A stretch of 60,950 bases of DNA, from the IMG/VR virus record IMGVR_UViG_3300044695_004133, positions 1 through 60,950 of that record, one strand, 5' to 3'. Of this stretch, positions 9,778 through 18,663 are shown piece by piece (position 1 is the stretch's first letter; every line of letters starts with the position of its first letter). The DNA is from a virus. The notes under the pieces were generated by a model. It was not told where the DNA came from and searched no databases. It saw only the letters and a list, made by a program, of their open reading frames with translations. The position numbers and the translations under genes are program-made.

Positions 9778-10556
9778 ATTGCACCTCCGAATGCTAGGGT
9801 CAAGGCTTCGTCAGCCTGAGATCTAATAGTATTTGCTGAAAATGAATACTGAACTCTTTTAATGTTTGATGGTACTCCTAGTGCTTTTGTTATGCTTGAG
9901 TTGAATAGTCTTTGAAAGCCAGATCTTTTGATTGAATCATTTATTAAATTGCCACTAAAAAATCTTGAATGAGCTAGTGTAAATTGATTACGTGCCGCTG
10001 AACCTCCAGGTCTTTTAACTGTAACCGAAGCTCCTTTTGGCATAAATACCGTTTCGCCATCTATCTCAAAAACAAGTCGCTCTGAGTTCTTTGGCCTAAT
10101 CACCAAAGGCTCTCCTTTTTCCATGACTGAAGCCTTGTCAATAAACATATGCCTTCTTTTACCATTGGATGATGGGACCATTGTTCTGGATGGCAAAAAC
10201 TGATAGTTGATGCTAAATGATAATCCTACCTGTACGCCCTTGTTTAATTTAAATAGTCTGGCTGACTTGTTGCCCGTCTTCTTCCATTCGTAAACGTGGT
10301 GTAATGACTTAGGCTTACTTCTAGCCAATGCATCTATATAGTTTCCAAAATCAAGATTTATCTGATCAAACATTAGCTTGCCAAATGAATTTTGAAATGC
10401 TCTATTGGTGGTTAGCTTAGATATAACTGCTGCCTCATAATATACGTATGCTGATATTTGAGCTACTGTACTATCTTTTAATGGTCCGTTTTGATTAGAG
10501 TACATCATTCTTTCAAGTCCGCTTGCTGCTTGAATCAGCATTCCGCTATTGTCCAA
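9774..10556 (-). CDS. Neck / head-tail connector protein (HK97 gp10-like position)
   Basis: A 260-residue protein encoded between the stopper-like and tail terminator-like genes, with overlaps of 4 and 11 bases on either side. It contains a long helical N-terminus (residues 1-95) and a basic beta-rich middle (FLPSRTMVPSSNGKRRHMFIDK). It is longer than the usual 130-residue gp10-like neck protein. No catalytic motif or membrane segment is visible. Assignment rests on gene order, so the precise neck role is uncertain. Confidence 0.55.
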   Translation of the reverse strand: MDNSGMLIQAASGLERMMYSNQNGPLKDSTVAQISAYVYYEAAVISKLTTNRAFQNSFGKLMFDQINLDFGNYIDALARSKPKSLHHVYEWKKTGNKSARLFKLNKGVQVGLSFSINYQFLPSRTMVPSSNGKRRHMFIDKASVMEKGEPLVIRPKNSERLVFEIDGETVFMPKGASVTVKRPGGSAARNQFTLAHSRFFSGNLINDSIKRSGFQRLFNSSITKALGVPSNIKRVQYSFSANTIRSQADEALTLAFGGAM

Positions 10557-10974
10557 TTTGCTGATTCTCCGATCTCTTTAGGGATGAGTTATAAGCAATC
10601 ACTCTTCCAAATGGATCTGTTATTGGTGTTGTTCCCATTACTTCAAATACTGTTGGGGTCTCGTTTGGATAGTTAATTTCATTCCAAATTGTATTCCCCT
10701 CGACATCTCTTACGTTAGTTACCTTTTCTCTGATTGTTAATTTTTCAGAAGTTCTTACTTGAATAACTTGATCATTTAAATACTTATTTGAAAAAATTTG
10801 TTTATCGCTAGATCTGGTAGTTGCAGAGTTGCTAATTACACCCTTTGCGTGACATGCAATTGTTTTATAGTAATTCCACTCTTTTACGATTGCTCCAGTA
10901 TCTGGATCCTGAGTTTCAAACTGTCTATAAACATCTAAATTCATAGACAAGACAGAGTCTACGATGCTACTCAT
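10546..10974 (-). CDS. Probable head-closure (stopper) protein
   Basis: A 142-residue beta-rich protein whose N-terminal part (SMNLDVYRQFETQDPDTGAIVKEW) has the look of small head-completion proteins that close the portal channel before tail joining. The following text KGVISNSATTRSSDKQIFSNKYLND is typical of the loop-rich middle of this family. Its ATG overlaps the stop of the adaptor gene (TAATG type). Function is inferred from this motif style and the adaptor-stopper-neck order. Confidence 0.6.
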   Translation of the reverse strand: MSSIVDSVLSMNLDVYRQFETQDPDTGAIVKEWNYYKTIACHAKGVISNSATTRSSDKQIFSNKYLNDQVIQVRTSEKLTIREKVTNVRDVEGNTIWNEINYPNETPTVFEVMGTTPITDPFGRVIAYNSSLKRSENQQIGQ

Positions 10975-11954
10975 TATATAATCTCTGCTTTAATTGTTAA
11001 GACATAGTCGGCTAAAAGATTATCTGCTAGGGCGTTTCCTGTGCCAGTGTAGGCATCTCCAGTGTACTCAAAATCCCAATCGAATGTAGATATAGACTTT
11101 ACGTACTTGTTGCGCCAGATAGTATCCTTAGAAAAATAATCTTTCATCAATTCAGCTGTTGCTAATTCTACGTTCTCAGGAACTTTCTCCCAGCCAAATC
11201 TTGCAAATACTTTGTAAGGAACTCCAGAGTGAAACACTCCTGAATAATCGTGAATACTTGGAGGAACCATTCCGTTAGCAGTATATACGGTATTGTCTAC
11301 CATTCCTGCTCTATTGATTCTAATTGAATATCCGCTCTCAGAAATTTGAACTGGGAAGTTCCAATTATCAATATTATTAATATTGTCTCTGAGAAGTATG
11401 TCGTTTACAGACAATGTGTGAAGTTGATAAATTTTAGCTGGCAATGGAAGAGTATCATACTCATACCCATATACCGTCAAAGTCTCGTCATAGAGATAAA
11501 ACTTCTGACCTGTATATTCTTCTATTTGTTTACGAGCATATCTTTCTGCTCTAATTAATTCTTTGTAAGACTTATATGACGGGTCTGAAGAATCTGTGCT
11601 ATATCCAAGATCTTGAATATAGTTGAAGTCTATGTATGGAGTTACTACCTGTACATCATCTGATCTTACTACCGCCACCCCTCCTACGGAGTATTCCCAA
11701 TTTACCTTTAATGTTTTGTTTCTATTTGTAAGAGCATAGGGCACGTTAACCACATACGTTCCAGGATTATTTTCGTCTAGTGTAGAGGTTATTGTTGCAA
11801 GTACGGTTGTTGGGAGTACGGCAGGGCTAACTCTTGCATCTAGCGTTACGTCATATATTTTTACAACAGGTAAAGCGTCAGCAACTGCAATGTCACCATT
11901 CCAAAAGATCTGATGGACAATCGGTGATTGTGAATTAATTAATATCTCTGCCAT
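10974..11954 (-). CDS. Head-tail adaptor with N-terminal Ig-like domain
   Basis: A two-part protein of 326 residues. Residues about 10-110 form a beta-sandwich-like segment (ADALPVVKIYDVTLDARVSPAVLPTT, ending VVRSDDVQVVTP). Residues about 125-326 resemble gp6-like adaptors, with a helix SYKELIRAERYARKQIEEYTG and the usual short beta turn after it. Such adaptors form the ring under the portal. The extra N-terminal domain may be surface-exposed. The gene follows the SAP-like gene and overlaps the stopper gene. Confidence 0.65.
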   Translation of the reverse strand: MAEILINSQSPIVHQIFWNGDIAVADALPVVKIYDVTLDARVSPAVLPTTVLATITSTLDENNPGTYVVNVPYALTNRNKTLKVNWEYSVGGVAVVRSDDVQVVTPYIDFNYIQDLGYSTDSSDPSYKSYKELIRAERYARKQIEEYTGQKFYLYDETLTVYGYEYDTLPLPAKIYQLHTLSVNDILLRDNINNIDNWNFPVQISESGYSIRINRAGMVDNTVYTANGMVPPSIHDYSGVFHSGVPYKVFARFGWEKVPENVELATAELMKDYFSKDTIWRNKYVKSISTFDWDFEYTGDAYTGTGNALADNLLADYVLTIKAEII

Positions 11955-11968
11955 TTTATAGGCTTAGA

Positions 11969-12370
11969 TTAACTGTAGTACTCCTGTACTTCTCTGGGAG
12001 ACGCTAATCTAAAGCCCTCCTCCTTATCAAAAATTTCTTGTGCTACATCTTCAGATACTGCTACGAATGGGTGTTCTTTTGTGAAGGTGACTCCCATAAT
12101 ATCAAATCTAAAGTTCTCTCTTGTCATTCTTACTAATACTGTGTTTTCTGGCTGTGCTGCTTTTGGATCAAACTTTGGCAATATTTCTACTGACATATCT
12201 TCTGACTCTTCTTCTATCTTTTTAATAGTGCTGTTATATACAGACCAAGTAACGCCCTCTTCTGCAAGAGCGGCAACAATGTCGGCTTTAGTCTTTAGGC
12301 CGTCGGCATCGACTGCAAAGTCTTCTGCAATCTTTTTTAGCTCTGATATCTTTAATGTCTCAAATGACAT
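11969..12370 (-). CDS. SAP/Rho-N-like domain protein of the head operon
   Basis: The first 35 residues (LKISELKKIAEDFAVDADGLKTKADIVAAL) match the helix-extended-helix pattern of SAP/LEM/Rho-N modules, with the typical LKTKADIV end. The remainder (residues 55-133) is a small domain with VLVRMTRENFRFDIMGVTFTKEHPFVAV. Genes of this layout sit directly after the capsid gene in many actinophages; their role is not settled. AGGAG lies just upstream of the ATG, and the gene has its own promoter at 12398-12406. Confidence 0.65.
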   Translation of the reverse strand: MSFETLKISELKKIAEDFAVDADGLKTKADIVAALAEEGVTWSVYNSTIKKIEEESEDMSVEILPKFDPKAAQPENTVLVRMTRENFRFDIMGVTFTKEHPFVAVSEDVAQEIFDKEEGFRLASPREVQEYYS

Positions 12371-12397
12371 GCAAATCTCCTATTTCTACTTAAAGCA

Positions 12398-12406
12398 ATT
12401 ATAGCA
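12398..12406 (-). promoter_or_regulatory. Extended -10 promoter behind capsid terminator
   Basis: The minus strand reads TGC-TATAAT (12406-12398), an extended -10 box, 28 bases before the ATG at 12370. The -35 region (TTTTCA, 17 bases upstream) is weak and overlaps the terminator T-run. It would restart transcription into the connector genes. Confidence 0.65.
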
Positions 12407-12422
12407 TTGTTAAATTAAAATG

Positions 12423-12449
12423 AAAAGCCCCCAAAATTAATTGGGGGCC
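12423..12449 (-). terminator. Intrinsic terminator after major capsid gene
   Basis: An 8-bp stem GCCCCCAA/TTGGGGGC with a 6-base loop is followed on the minus strand by TTTTCATTTT. It lies 27 bases past the capsid gene stop. Confidence 0.88.
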
Positions 12450-12475
12450 TTTCCAGCTGGTTAAATCCTAATTAA

Positions 12476-13525
12476 TTAGGAAGCAACCTTAACGTTGCGA
12501 ACAACTACCCAGGCGTCTGCCTGCTCGATTTGAACGCCAACACGAGTATACAATGTGTACTCGATTGAGTCCTTACGTGGCTCGAAGAAGCGGTAAACTG
12601 TTACATCACGCTTGATACCAATAACTACGTTATTTGGGAATGTCAAGTGGACGTCGCCGTGTACTCCTGATGGAGATGTGTATGAACCTGTCTGTGTCTC
12701 ATTAAGAAGTGGTACTTCAACAATCGGAATACCGAATGCGAATGGTGCCACATATCCTGCTGGTCCACCTAGAGGTGCAGTTCCACCACGGATTACGCTT
12801 GATGCGATATCTTGTGGAATTGTTTGGTTTGTTCCAATGCTGTTAGCATATAGGAAATCCTGAATCAGGTTTGATCCTGCTAGGAAGCGAAGGTCTGCAC
12901 GACGTTGCTTGTACTTACGTGGCATTGCCTTGAGTGCCTTGTTAAACAACTCACGGCTTACGCCTGCTCCAAGAGCATCTACTACGTGTGCATTAGCCTT
13001 TGCCTTCTTTACAACGCCATCAAATGACTTGTATAGGGCATCGCCTGTTAGTGCAGTATCTCCATTGAGGATTACATCTTCAATGTCATTACCTGCCTGT
13101 GTTGCCATCAAACGTGCAATATGATCTTCAAGATCTGCACCTTCGATGTTATCTTCTAGAGACTCTGTTGAAAGCTCCCAATCCATGCGGAGTTTCTTTG
13201 TTGTCAAAGAGATTTTTGAGAAAGTTACTGCGCCATTTACGGCTGTATTGTCACCTTCGGTTGCAAGCTTCATAAGCTTCTCACCAACGGACATACGATC
13301 AATCTCAGATGTGTCTGCCTTCATACGAACTGTACGGGCGACCTTACCAATTACGGTAGCGTCGAACATGTAGTCCAGGAAGCGAGCTGATTGTTCTGCG
13401 TTTAGGAGACCAGCATTGCCTGACTCGCCAGCTTTATGCTGACCGCCGACACCTGTAACTCCTGCAAAAGTACCTGTTGCAGTTGTACCTGCAGCGATAG
13501 CTTTTTCTAAGTTTTCATTACTCAT
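12476..13525 (-). CDS. Major capsid protein (HK97 fold)
   Basis: A 349-residue protein encoded right after the protease-scaffold gene, with 24 bases between. Features of HK97-fold capsid proteins visible: a disordered Ala/Gly/Thr N-terminus (1-45); an E-loop-like segment before the long helix ADLEDHIARLMATQAGNDIEDVILNG (about 130-155); and a C-terminal P-domain strand with VVIGIKRDVTVYRFFEPRKDSIEYTLYTRVGVQIE. The N-terminus is not removed as a long delta domain, since the scaffold appears to be fused to the protease instead. Its private terminator fits high expression. Confidence 0.93.
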   Translation of the reverse strand: MSNENLEKAIAAGTTATGTFAGVTGVGGQHKAGESGNAGLLNAEQSARFLDYMFDATVIGKVARTVRMKADTSEIDRMSVGEKLMKLATEGDNTAVNGAVTFSKISLTTKKLRMDWELSTESLEDNIEGADLEDHIARLMATQAGNDIEDVILNGDTALTGDALYKSFDGVVKKAKANAHVVDALGAGVSRELFNKALKAMPRKYKQRRADLRFLAGSNLIQDFLYANSIGTNQTIPQDIASSVIRGGTAPLGGPAGYVAPFAFGIPIVEVPLLNETQTGSYTSPSGVHGDVHLTFPNNVVIGIKRDVTVYRFFEPRKDSIEYTLYTRVGVQIEQADAWVVVRNVKVAS

Positions 13526-13549
13526 TTTATATTTTCACCTACCTTTATT

Positions 13550-14848
13550 TTAGTTAAAAATTTCGTTCACGGAACCAAGGAAAGAACCGTTCCACTTTGA
13601 TTTTTTGATCATTACTTCCTGAGACCCGCCAAGGTCAGAGGACTTCTTAATTGCAGTCTCTGATTCTACTGCATCGACACGCTTCTGTACACCATCAATC
13701 GTGTTCTTGATATTTTCAACAGCAGTTGAGAGTGCTGTGTGTTGTTCTGCCAACTCTGAAATTCGGCTATCTACGCTCTTGCTGAACGCTTCAACTGTAT
13801 CTTTAATTGTTGAAACCTGTACTGCATTTGCTTCTGTAGCTTTATTCAATGTCTCTGAGAAAAATCCCTTAAGGTCGCCAAGCATTTTAGCAAAATCAGG
13901 TTCATCAACCATAACTTCTGATACATCGGCTGCTTTTTCTAGAGTTTCGGCAGGAGCGTCTTCTACTGGTGCTTCTTCAACTGCTGGTGCTTCTTCAGCA
14001 ACAACTGGTGCTTCTGCTACTACAGTCTCTTCGACTGTTGTGTTTTCTGTATTCTCTGACACTTCATTACCTCCTTCTATGTCTGCCTGTTTTGCAATTT
14101 GTGTTTCAGGCGTGGACAATCTTGATTTTTTATGTAAATCAAGAATCTTGTTTATTTCTTTTGCTTTGTTAACATCGTTTGACTCTACCCATCCAATTAG
14201 TGTTGCAGGTTTTCCTGTAACTGGGGAATCGTATGATGCTTCTGTTGAAATAAATACTGAGTCTGAGTCTGCACAATAAAAAATGTTTTCTGCTTTAACC
14301 TCAGTTGCTATTCCTTTAAATATTAGTTCGCCATTCATCTTAGATATAGACAAGATGTTGCAAAGTTCGTTTGCTGGAGAGTCGACAATTGAAAGTTCCA
14401 TCAATGAGTAATCTTTGATAAATCTTGTAGTCTTGCCAGTTGACTTGTTAACTTCGTTGTCTGATTCAATGATCTTTCCGCCGATTGAAAATCCTGTTAG
14501 TGTTCCGTCTAGAACTTTTTCCCAGGTATCCTGAGCGCCTTTTGAAACATATGCATCTACATAAACTCCGTTGTAAAATTCTTGTGACTTTGCATCATAG
14601 TATGTTTCTGGCTTAAATGAAATCATTTTGCCTACTGCGTTTGAGCTGTGCATCTCACGAATGTTTCCACGGAAATTTTCAAAAGCTTTAATGCTTGCTT
14701 CCATGGTAACTACGTCACCTGTCTGATCAACGTTGTCTAGTGTTGCAAAGCCCGAGACAGTACGCTTTTCACGGTTGACTTTTGTAAATGGGACCGATAA
14801 AACTATCTGATCGCCATTGGAAGACCATAAGGATTTTTCAATGTTCAT
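13550..14848 (-). CDS. Capsid maturation protease with fused scaffold-like C-terminus
   Basis: Residues 1-160 match the HK97-type prohead protease (S78-like): catalytic His67 in REMHSSN, Ser121 in TGFSIGG, and the acidic strand LMELSIVDSPAN (151-160). Residues about 255-320 are an acidic Glu/Ala/Pro/Val-rich linker. Residues about 320-410 form a coiled coil (ETLNKATEANAVQVSTIKD and onward), as in scaffold domains that nucleate the shell and are later digested. The last 20 residues are basic, like a capsid-binding tail. At 432 residues it is about double a stand-alone protease, explained by the fusion. Confidence 0.9.
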   Translation of the reverse strand: MNIEKSLWSSNGDQIVLSVPFTKVNREKRTVSGFATLDNVDQTGDVVTMEASIKAFENFRGNIREMHSSNAVGKMISFKPETYYDAKSQEFYNGVYVDAYVSKGAQDTWEKVLDGTLTGFSIGGKIIESDNEVNKSTGKTTRFIKDYSLMELSIVDSPANELCNILSISKMNGELIFKGIATEVKAENIFYCADSDSVFISTEASYDSPVTGKPATLIGWVESNDVNKAKEINKILDLHKKSRLSTPETQIAKQADIEGGNEVSENTENTTVEETVVAEAPVVAEEAPAVEEAPVEDAPAETLEKAADVSEVMVDEPDFAKMLGDLKGFFSETLNKATEANAVQVSTIKDTVEAFSKSVDSRISELAEQHTALSTAVENIKNTIDGVQKRVDAVESETAIKKSSDLGGSQEVMIKKSKWNGSFLGSVNEIFN

Positions 14849-14901
14849 ATGCTTAATTTTATAACGTTATCGTATATAAGGCAAATAATGGTTGAGCAGG
14901 G

Positions 14902-16485
14902 TTAGTCGACTTGTCTTCCATCTCCTTGAGCATTTCTTCCCTCTCCAGAAATATCGGGGGAATTTGCAGACCTTTCAGAATCTCTAGTTCTGGTTTTGCC
15001 TGCCTGTGCTCTGGTCTCTGCCTGTGCCTGTGGCTTTAATTCAACAACTTTATCTCCACCCTCAAGTGGAACCATGCCCATTCTAATTCTTATTTCATTA
15101 GGAGTCACTACCTGCATTCTTAAATAACGCTCATCAATTTTAGATTGAGTGTCTTCATCTGTCAGGGTAAGCTCATTAAATTTAAGAATAAGGGCATCTG
15201 TCATCTCTTCAATGATCTTATTTAATTTCTTTTCCAAATTCATTTGTGCTGGACGACATACTTGCTCTCTAAATGTCTTATCGGCATCTCTTGCCACCGC
15301 CAAGTTAACTCCTTCTGGGGTTCCAATTTTATTAATTGGCACACGGTGGGATAGAAGGATTTCGTCTCTATTTGATTTACGATATACGTTAAATGAAGAC
15401 TCTTGAGTTCCTGCCTCAATTGGCTCCATCTTAAATTCAGTTTTAGAATCTGGGGAATCTGGTGGAAGCGGAATATAAAGGGATCTGTGATTCTTTCCTC
15501 TTAACCCAACCTGGAAAAACTCAAGTAGCTTACGCTCAGACTCCGTAGAAAGCTTTGCTCCTTTTACTGTAATAATATAGCGAGGGACTGCTTTGTTTTC
15601 AAAGTAATCTAGGTTATACTTTCCAGCAAATTCATTTCCTGCCATAGCATTTGATGAGGCCACAATGTCTGGGATACCGTAATAGTTATTTGTAGGCGTA
15701 TACTTCTTTAGGTGAATAATTTCATTCGGTCTATCTAGCCCGCCTGCAATTGGATTCTCTGTTTCTTGATCTCCAAATGTGCGGAAGAAAACTGCCTTGC
15801 CATAAAGCAATTGAATAAAGCCATCACGTAGGCGGCGCACACGCATTGTCTTTGCTGGGATATGTCCAATATATCCAATCTTACCTGCTGACGTTCTTCC
15901 GATTTCAATGTAGCCATTGCCTGTTGCTTCAACATCTGTGTAAGCCTTAATTAAAGTTTCAGTAAATGTTTCTTCTTCATTACATTCTTCTAGCCAGTCA
16001 TAAAGATCTTGGCGAAGACGATTTAATTTACGACGGGCACGTTCTAATGACTTATCATCTGTAATATTATCAAAAGCTTCTTGCGTCTTACGTGTTTCAA
16101 TAAAGTCGTGTCCAAGACCCACAATATTTGAAACCTTAGCATTAATTGCTGAATAGTTGTATGGGGAAATTTCGTAAATAGTTGATAGGTAGTCTAGGTT
16201 GTATGGAGGCTCAACAAGATCAAACATTGCGTAGCCAGTAACTGCTTGCTGCAATAAGTTCTGCTGAGTTTCTGTTCCATCAATACCCTGGAATCTTTTT
16301 TGAAGGTCTCTATTCATCTTGCGACGAAATGCTGGGCTAAGCCCTGAAATCTTTGTAAGCTCTTCTCCACTTACTTTAAATAAATCTGTAGTTGTTTCTT
16401 CTCTTGGAGTATTAAACTTCATCCAGTCCGCTACGTTTGAAACTACAATATCCTGAGAGTCATCATCTTCTACATACTTTGTCAT
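14902..16485 (-). CDS. Portal protein
   Basis: This 527-residue protein has the portal pattern: an early helix pair (residues 85-125, PPYNLDYLSTIYEISPYNYSAI), a wing with the strand YIEIGRTSAGKIGYI, the clip and stem region around KYTPTNNYYGIPDIVASSNAM (about 255-275), and a C-terminal helical barrel. It forms the dodecameric DNA gate of the head. The last 45 residues are Gln/Arg/Ser-rich and likely disordered. Its ATG overlaps the preceding gene by 4 bases. Unusually, no terminase gene precedes it. Confidence 0.92.
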   Translation of the reverse strand: MTKYVEDDDSQDIVVSNVADWMKFNTPREETTTDLFKVSGEELTKISGLSPAFRRKMNRDLQKRFQGIDGTETQQNLLQQAVTGYAMFDLVEPPYNLDYLSTIYEISPYNYSAINAKVSNIVGLGHDFIETRKTQEAFDNITDDKSLERARRKLNRLRQDLYDWLEECNEEETFTETLIKAYTDVEATGNGYIEIGRTSAGKIGYIGHIPAKTMRVRRLRDGFIQLLYGKAVFFRTFGDQETENPIAGGLDRPNEIIHLKKYTPTNNYYGIPDIVASSNAMAGNEFAGKYNLDYFENKAVPRYIITVKGAKLSTESERKLLEFFQVGLRGKNHRSLYIPLPPDSPDSKTEFKMEPIEAGTQESSFNVYRKSNRDEILLSHRVPINKIGTPEGVNLAVARDADKTFREQVCRPAQMNLEKKLNKIIEEMTDALILKFNELTLTDEDTQSKIDERYLRMQVVTPNEIRIRMGMVPLEGGDKVVELKPQAQAETRAQAGKTRTRDSERSANSPDISGEGRNAQGDGRQVD

Positions 16486-16820
16486 TTCAATTTACCTAAC
16501 TTTTTAATTTCGTCTTTATAGTTTCCAATATCAAATGGATCTGGAACTAGTCCCCATTCAAGTCTTTGCTTTTGTTCTGCAAATTCTTCGTCGTTAATTT
16601 TGCGCCTAGCGGAAAGAAACTTAGGCCCGCCTTCATATATGCCATATGAGCGAACTTCTCTAGCCAAAGCATCGATGAGGGATCTATTTCCTTTTTTGGC
16701 CGTGACTGAAAGAAAGTTCCCATCGTCATCTCCAATCCATCTGCCATCAGGCATTTCCCACACATATATCCCAAGTGGTGATTCTTCTATTACTTGACGA
16801 CGTATGTTATTCATTTCCAT
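16482..16820 (-). CDS. Small conserved-looking protein preceding portal
   Basis: A 112-residue soluble protein of unknown function, overlapping the portal start by 4 bases. It contains ESPLGIYVWEMPDGRWIGDDDGNFL near the N-terminus and a charged helical C-terminus. Comparable small genes sit between terminase and portal in many actinophages. ATG is 7 bases from the TAAAAT box at 16828-16833, which is itself preceded by TGG, so its transcript may be leaderless. Confidence 0.7.
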   Translation of the reverse strand: MEMNNIRRQVIEESPLGIYVWEMPDGRWIGDDDGNFLSVTAKKGNRSLIDALAREVRSYGIYEGGPKFLSARRKINDEEFAEQKQRLEWGLVPDPFDIGNYKDEIKKLGKLK

Positions 16821-16827
16821 AAGTTTT

Positions 16828-16836
16828 ATTTTACCA
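16828..16836 (-). promoter_or_regulatory. Possible extended -10 promoter of the head operon
   Basis: Minus strand TGG-TAAAAT (16836-16828) ends 7 bases before the ATG at 16820. No good -35 is seen. It lies just downstream of the dyad at 16861-16881, so that dyad could be its operator. Confidence 0.45.
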
Positions 16837-16860
16837 TTATTTACTGTCTAAGTCCAGCTT

Positions 16861-16881
16861 TTTGTCACTCAATGTGACAAA
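16861..16881. promoter_or_regulatory. Perfect dyad TTTGTCAC-N5-GTGACAAA
   Basis: An 8-bp perfect inverted repeat with a 5-base spacer lies between the appendage genes and the portal operon, about 25 bases upstream of the possible -10 box. It could be an operator or a weak terminator hairpin; the lack of a T-run on the minus strand favours an operator. Confidence 0.5.
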
Positions 16882-16882
16882 T

Positions 16883-18628
16883 TTATACGCTTTGAACCAC
16901 AACCCAGTCATTGTCATAGTATTCAGCAGGCAATTCTGTCAGGCTCATTACTGGATCTATTATTGTAGAAGCAGGTCTTCCGCAATATAAATCAAAATGG
17001 GTAGTAACGTCTGACTGAGTAAGCTCTCTATTATATAGCGATATGTTGTTGTATAAATTATCTGGGCCGCCTGTATTTTCATAATTAAACTGAATGGGTC
17101 CATTTACAGCCCCATCAAATACAAGAACTACGTGGTGAGGCTCTCCAGCGACCAGGAAATTGCTTATATTGGTCTGTGAGGTCTTATCTACCCCATTGAT
17201 ATAAACTTTGCTTATAGAGGCCTTAGAGACCACGCCAGACCCATTCCAGGCATACTTGGTGCCAGTTATTGGATCATAGAATAAAGTATTGGCTCCATTT
17301 GTTTTAGGAGTAAAAAACATCTCTACTGTATTTATAATTGAATTAGGACTTATATCAAATCCATATCCTGAATTTGGCCTAATCCCATTATTATAATGTC
17401 TCATCAGGGGAGAGTAGTTTAAGGACCCTATGGCAAATTGATTGCTAGATTCAATATAACTATTAAAATTATCAGCATAAATTTTAGACTGGCTATAAAA
17501 CTTAATTGAAAAAAACGATAATCTTGGCAAGAACTTGCTGGCGTCTGTGGTAGACATAGTTATTTTAATATATAGAAGACCGCTTGTATTAAAGTTTCCC
17601 TTTCTATACTGAGGCACCGCTTCTCCATTTACACAGTTTAGGTAGCTTACCCCATCAGTGCTAGTCTGAACGGATATACCTAATTCATTACGCCATTCAA
17701 TTTTAGAATTTACAAAACCTGACTCCATTGGAATGAAAATAAAGTCATCAATTACATATGATTTTGATTGGGGGGTAGAGGTTGGGATAAATCCAATATA
17801 CTTTCCTTTGTCGTCATAATAAGTATTTGAATCTATAAGGCTATCCCATTCGGTATCGACCCCATAGGTGTAACTAAAATCTATTCTATTTGTTCTGTCA
17901 GAGCAAGAAAATAAAACTCCTTCTTCTGGGTTAACAACATGTATTGGCTGAATGTAATAATTAGCATCGTTATAATGTCTTTTAATAGATGCCTCGTTTA
18001 GTCCATATCGATAAACTGCTGGAGCATCTACTACAAGGTAGTCTCCCGCATCTGAAGTTGGTCCTATCTGTAGATCTAGCGATGTATTTGTAAATTTAAA
18101 ATTAGAGTCTATGGTTTTATTTGCTACTTGAGTTCCGTCGATATATAAAGAAATAGAGCTTACGGAATATATGCCTACAATATGCATTGCCTTTTTGGTA
18201 TAAGTTGTAGCCCACCTAATTTGTTCTGTGTCGGTAACCTTAAATACGACATCTCCCTTTTCCCAATACAAACCAATTTTATCTGTAGTGTCTGCAAATA
18301 AGGTTGTTAGGTTAGATGACTGAATAGATGGACTTACCCATAGCTCTAATGTAAAGTCATTGTCTGAAGAATATTTGTTGCCTAGCCCATTTGAAACAGA
18401 TGAACCATAGAAGTCTTTTGATGTTGGTACTGTTATATAAGCAGTATTGGTTATCTTTGTTCCTGACCCGCCGCCTGGAATAATTGGCAGCATATTAGAT
18501 GCAGGAGACCCTACATAAGTAGCGTTATTTCCACATCCAGAGATATCTGCGGCAGTGGTACCCGAAGACTCATCCAGAGGCCAAAAGCCAATCGGATAAT
18601 CTTTGATTACCTTCAGTTCATAACTCAT
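16883..18628 (-). CDS. Tail appendage protein with two LamG-like domains
   Basis: A 581-residue protein. Residues about 10-225 form a concanavalin/LamG-type jelly roll (GFWPLDESSGTTAADISG, FTLELWVSPSI, ISLYIDGTQVANKTI). A second one lies at about 405-560 (VEMFFTPKTNGANTLFY, KVYINGVDKTS, HHVVLVFDGAV, NNISLYNREL). These folds bind glycans, so a host-surface contact role is likely. The ATG lies 6 bases after TATAAT at 18635-18640, so its transcript should be leaderless. It is the last appendage gene before the head operon. Confidence 0.8.
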   Translation of the reverse strand: MSYELKVIKDYPIGFWPLDESSGTTAADISGCGNNATYVGSPASNMLPIIPGGGSGTKITNTAYITVPTSKDFYGSSVSNGLGNKYSSDNDFTLELWVSPSIQSSNLTTLFADTTDKIGLYWEKGDVVFKVTDTEQIRWATTYTKKAMHIVGIYSVSSISLYIDGTQVANKTIDSNFKFTNTSLDLQIGPTSDAGDYLVVDAPAVYRYGLNEASIKRHYNDANYYIQPIHVVNPEEGVLFSCSDRTNRIDFSYTYGVDTEWDSLIDSNTYYDDKGKYIGFIPTSTPQSKSYVIDDFIFIPMESGFVNSKIEWRNELGISVQTSTDGVSYLNCVNGEAVPQYRKGNFNTSGLLYIKITMSTTDASKFLPRLSFFSIKFYSQSKIYADNFNSYIESSNQFAIGSLNYSPLMRHYNNGIRPNSGYGFDISPNSIINTVEMFFTPKTNGANTLFYDPITGTKYAWNGSGVVSKASISKVYINGVDKTSQTNISNFLVAGEPHHVVLVFDGAVNGPIQFNYENTGGPDNLYNNISLYNRELTQSDVTTHFDLYCGRPASTIIDPVMSLTELPAEYYDNDWVVVQSV

Positions 18629-18634
18629 AATTAT

Positions 18635-18663
18635 ATTATACTACACTTACAAAGAAGTGTTTA
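18635..18663 (-). promoter_or_regulatory. Leaderless promoter of the LamG gene
   Basis: TAAACA (18663-18658), 17 bases, TATAAT (18640-18635), 6 bases, ATG at 18628 on the minus strand. Start of transcription should coincide with the A of ATG. Confidence 0.68.

Noticed and set aside
13701-14279. Plus-strand open frame opposite the protease-scaffold gene
   Set aside because: It mirrors the Ala/Glu-rich linker; composition is not protein-like on its own.
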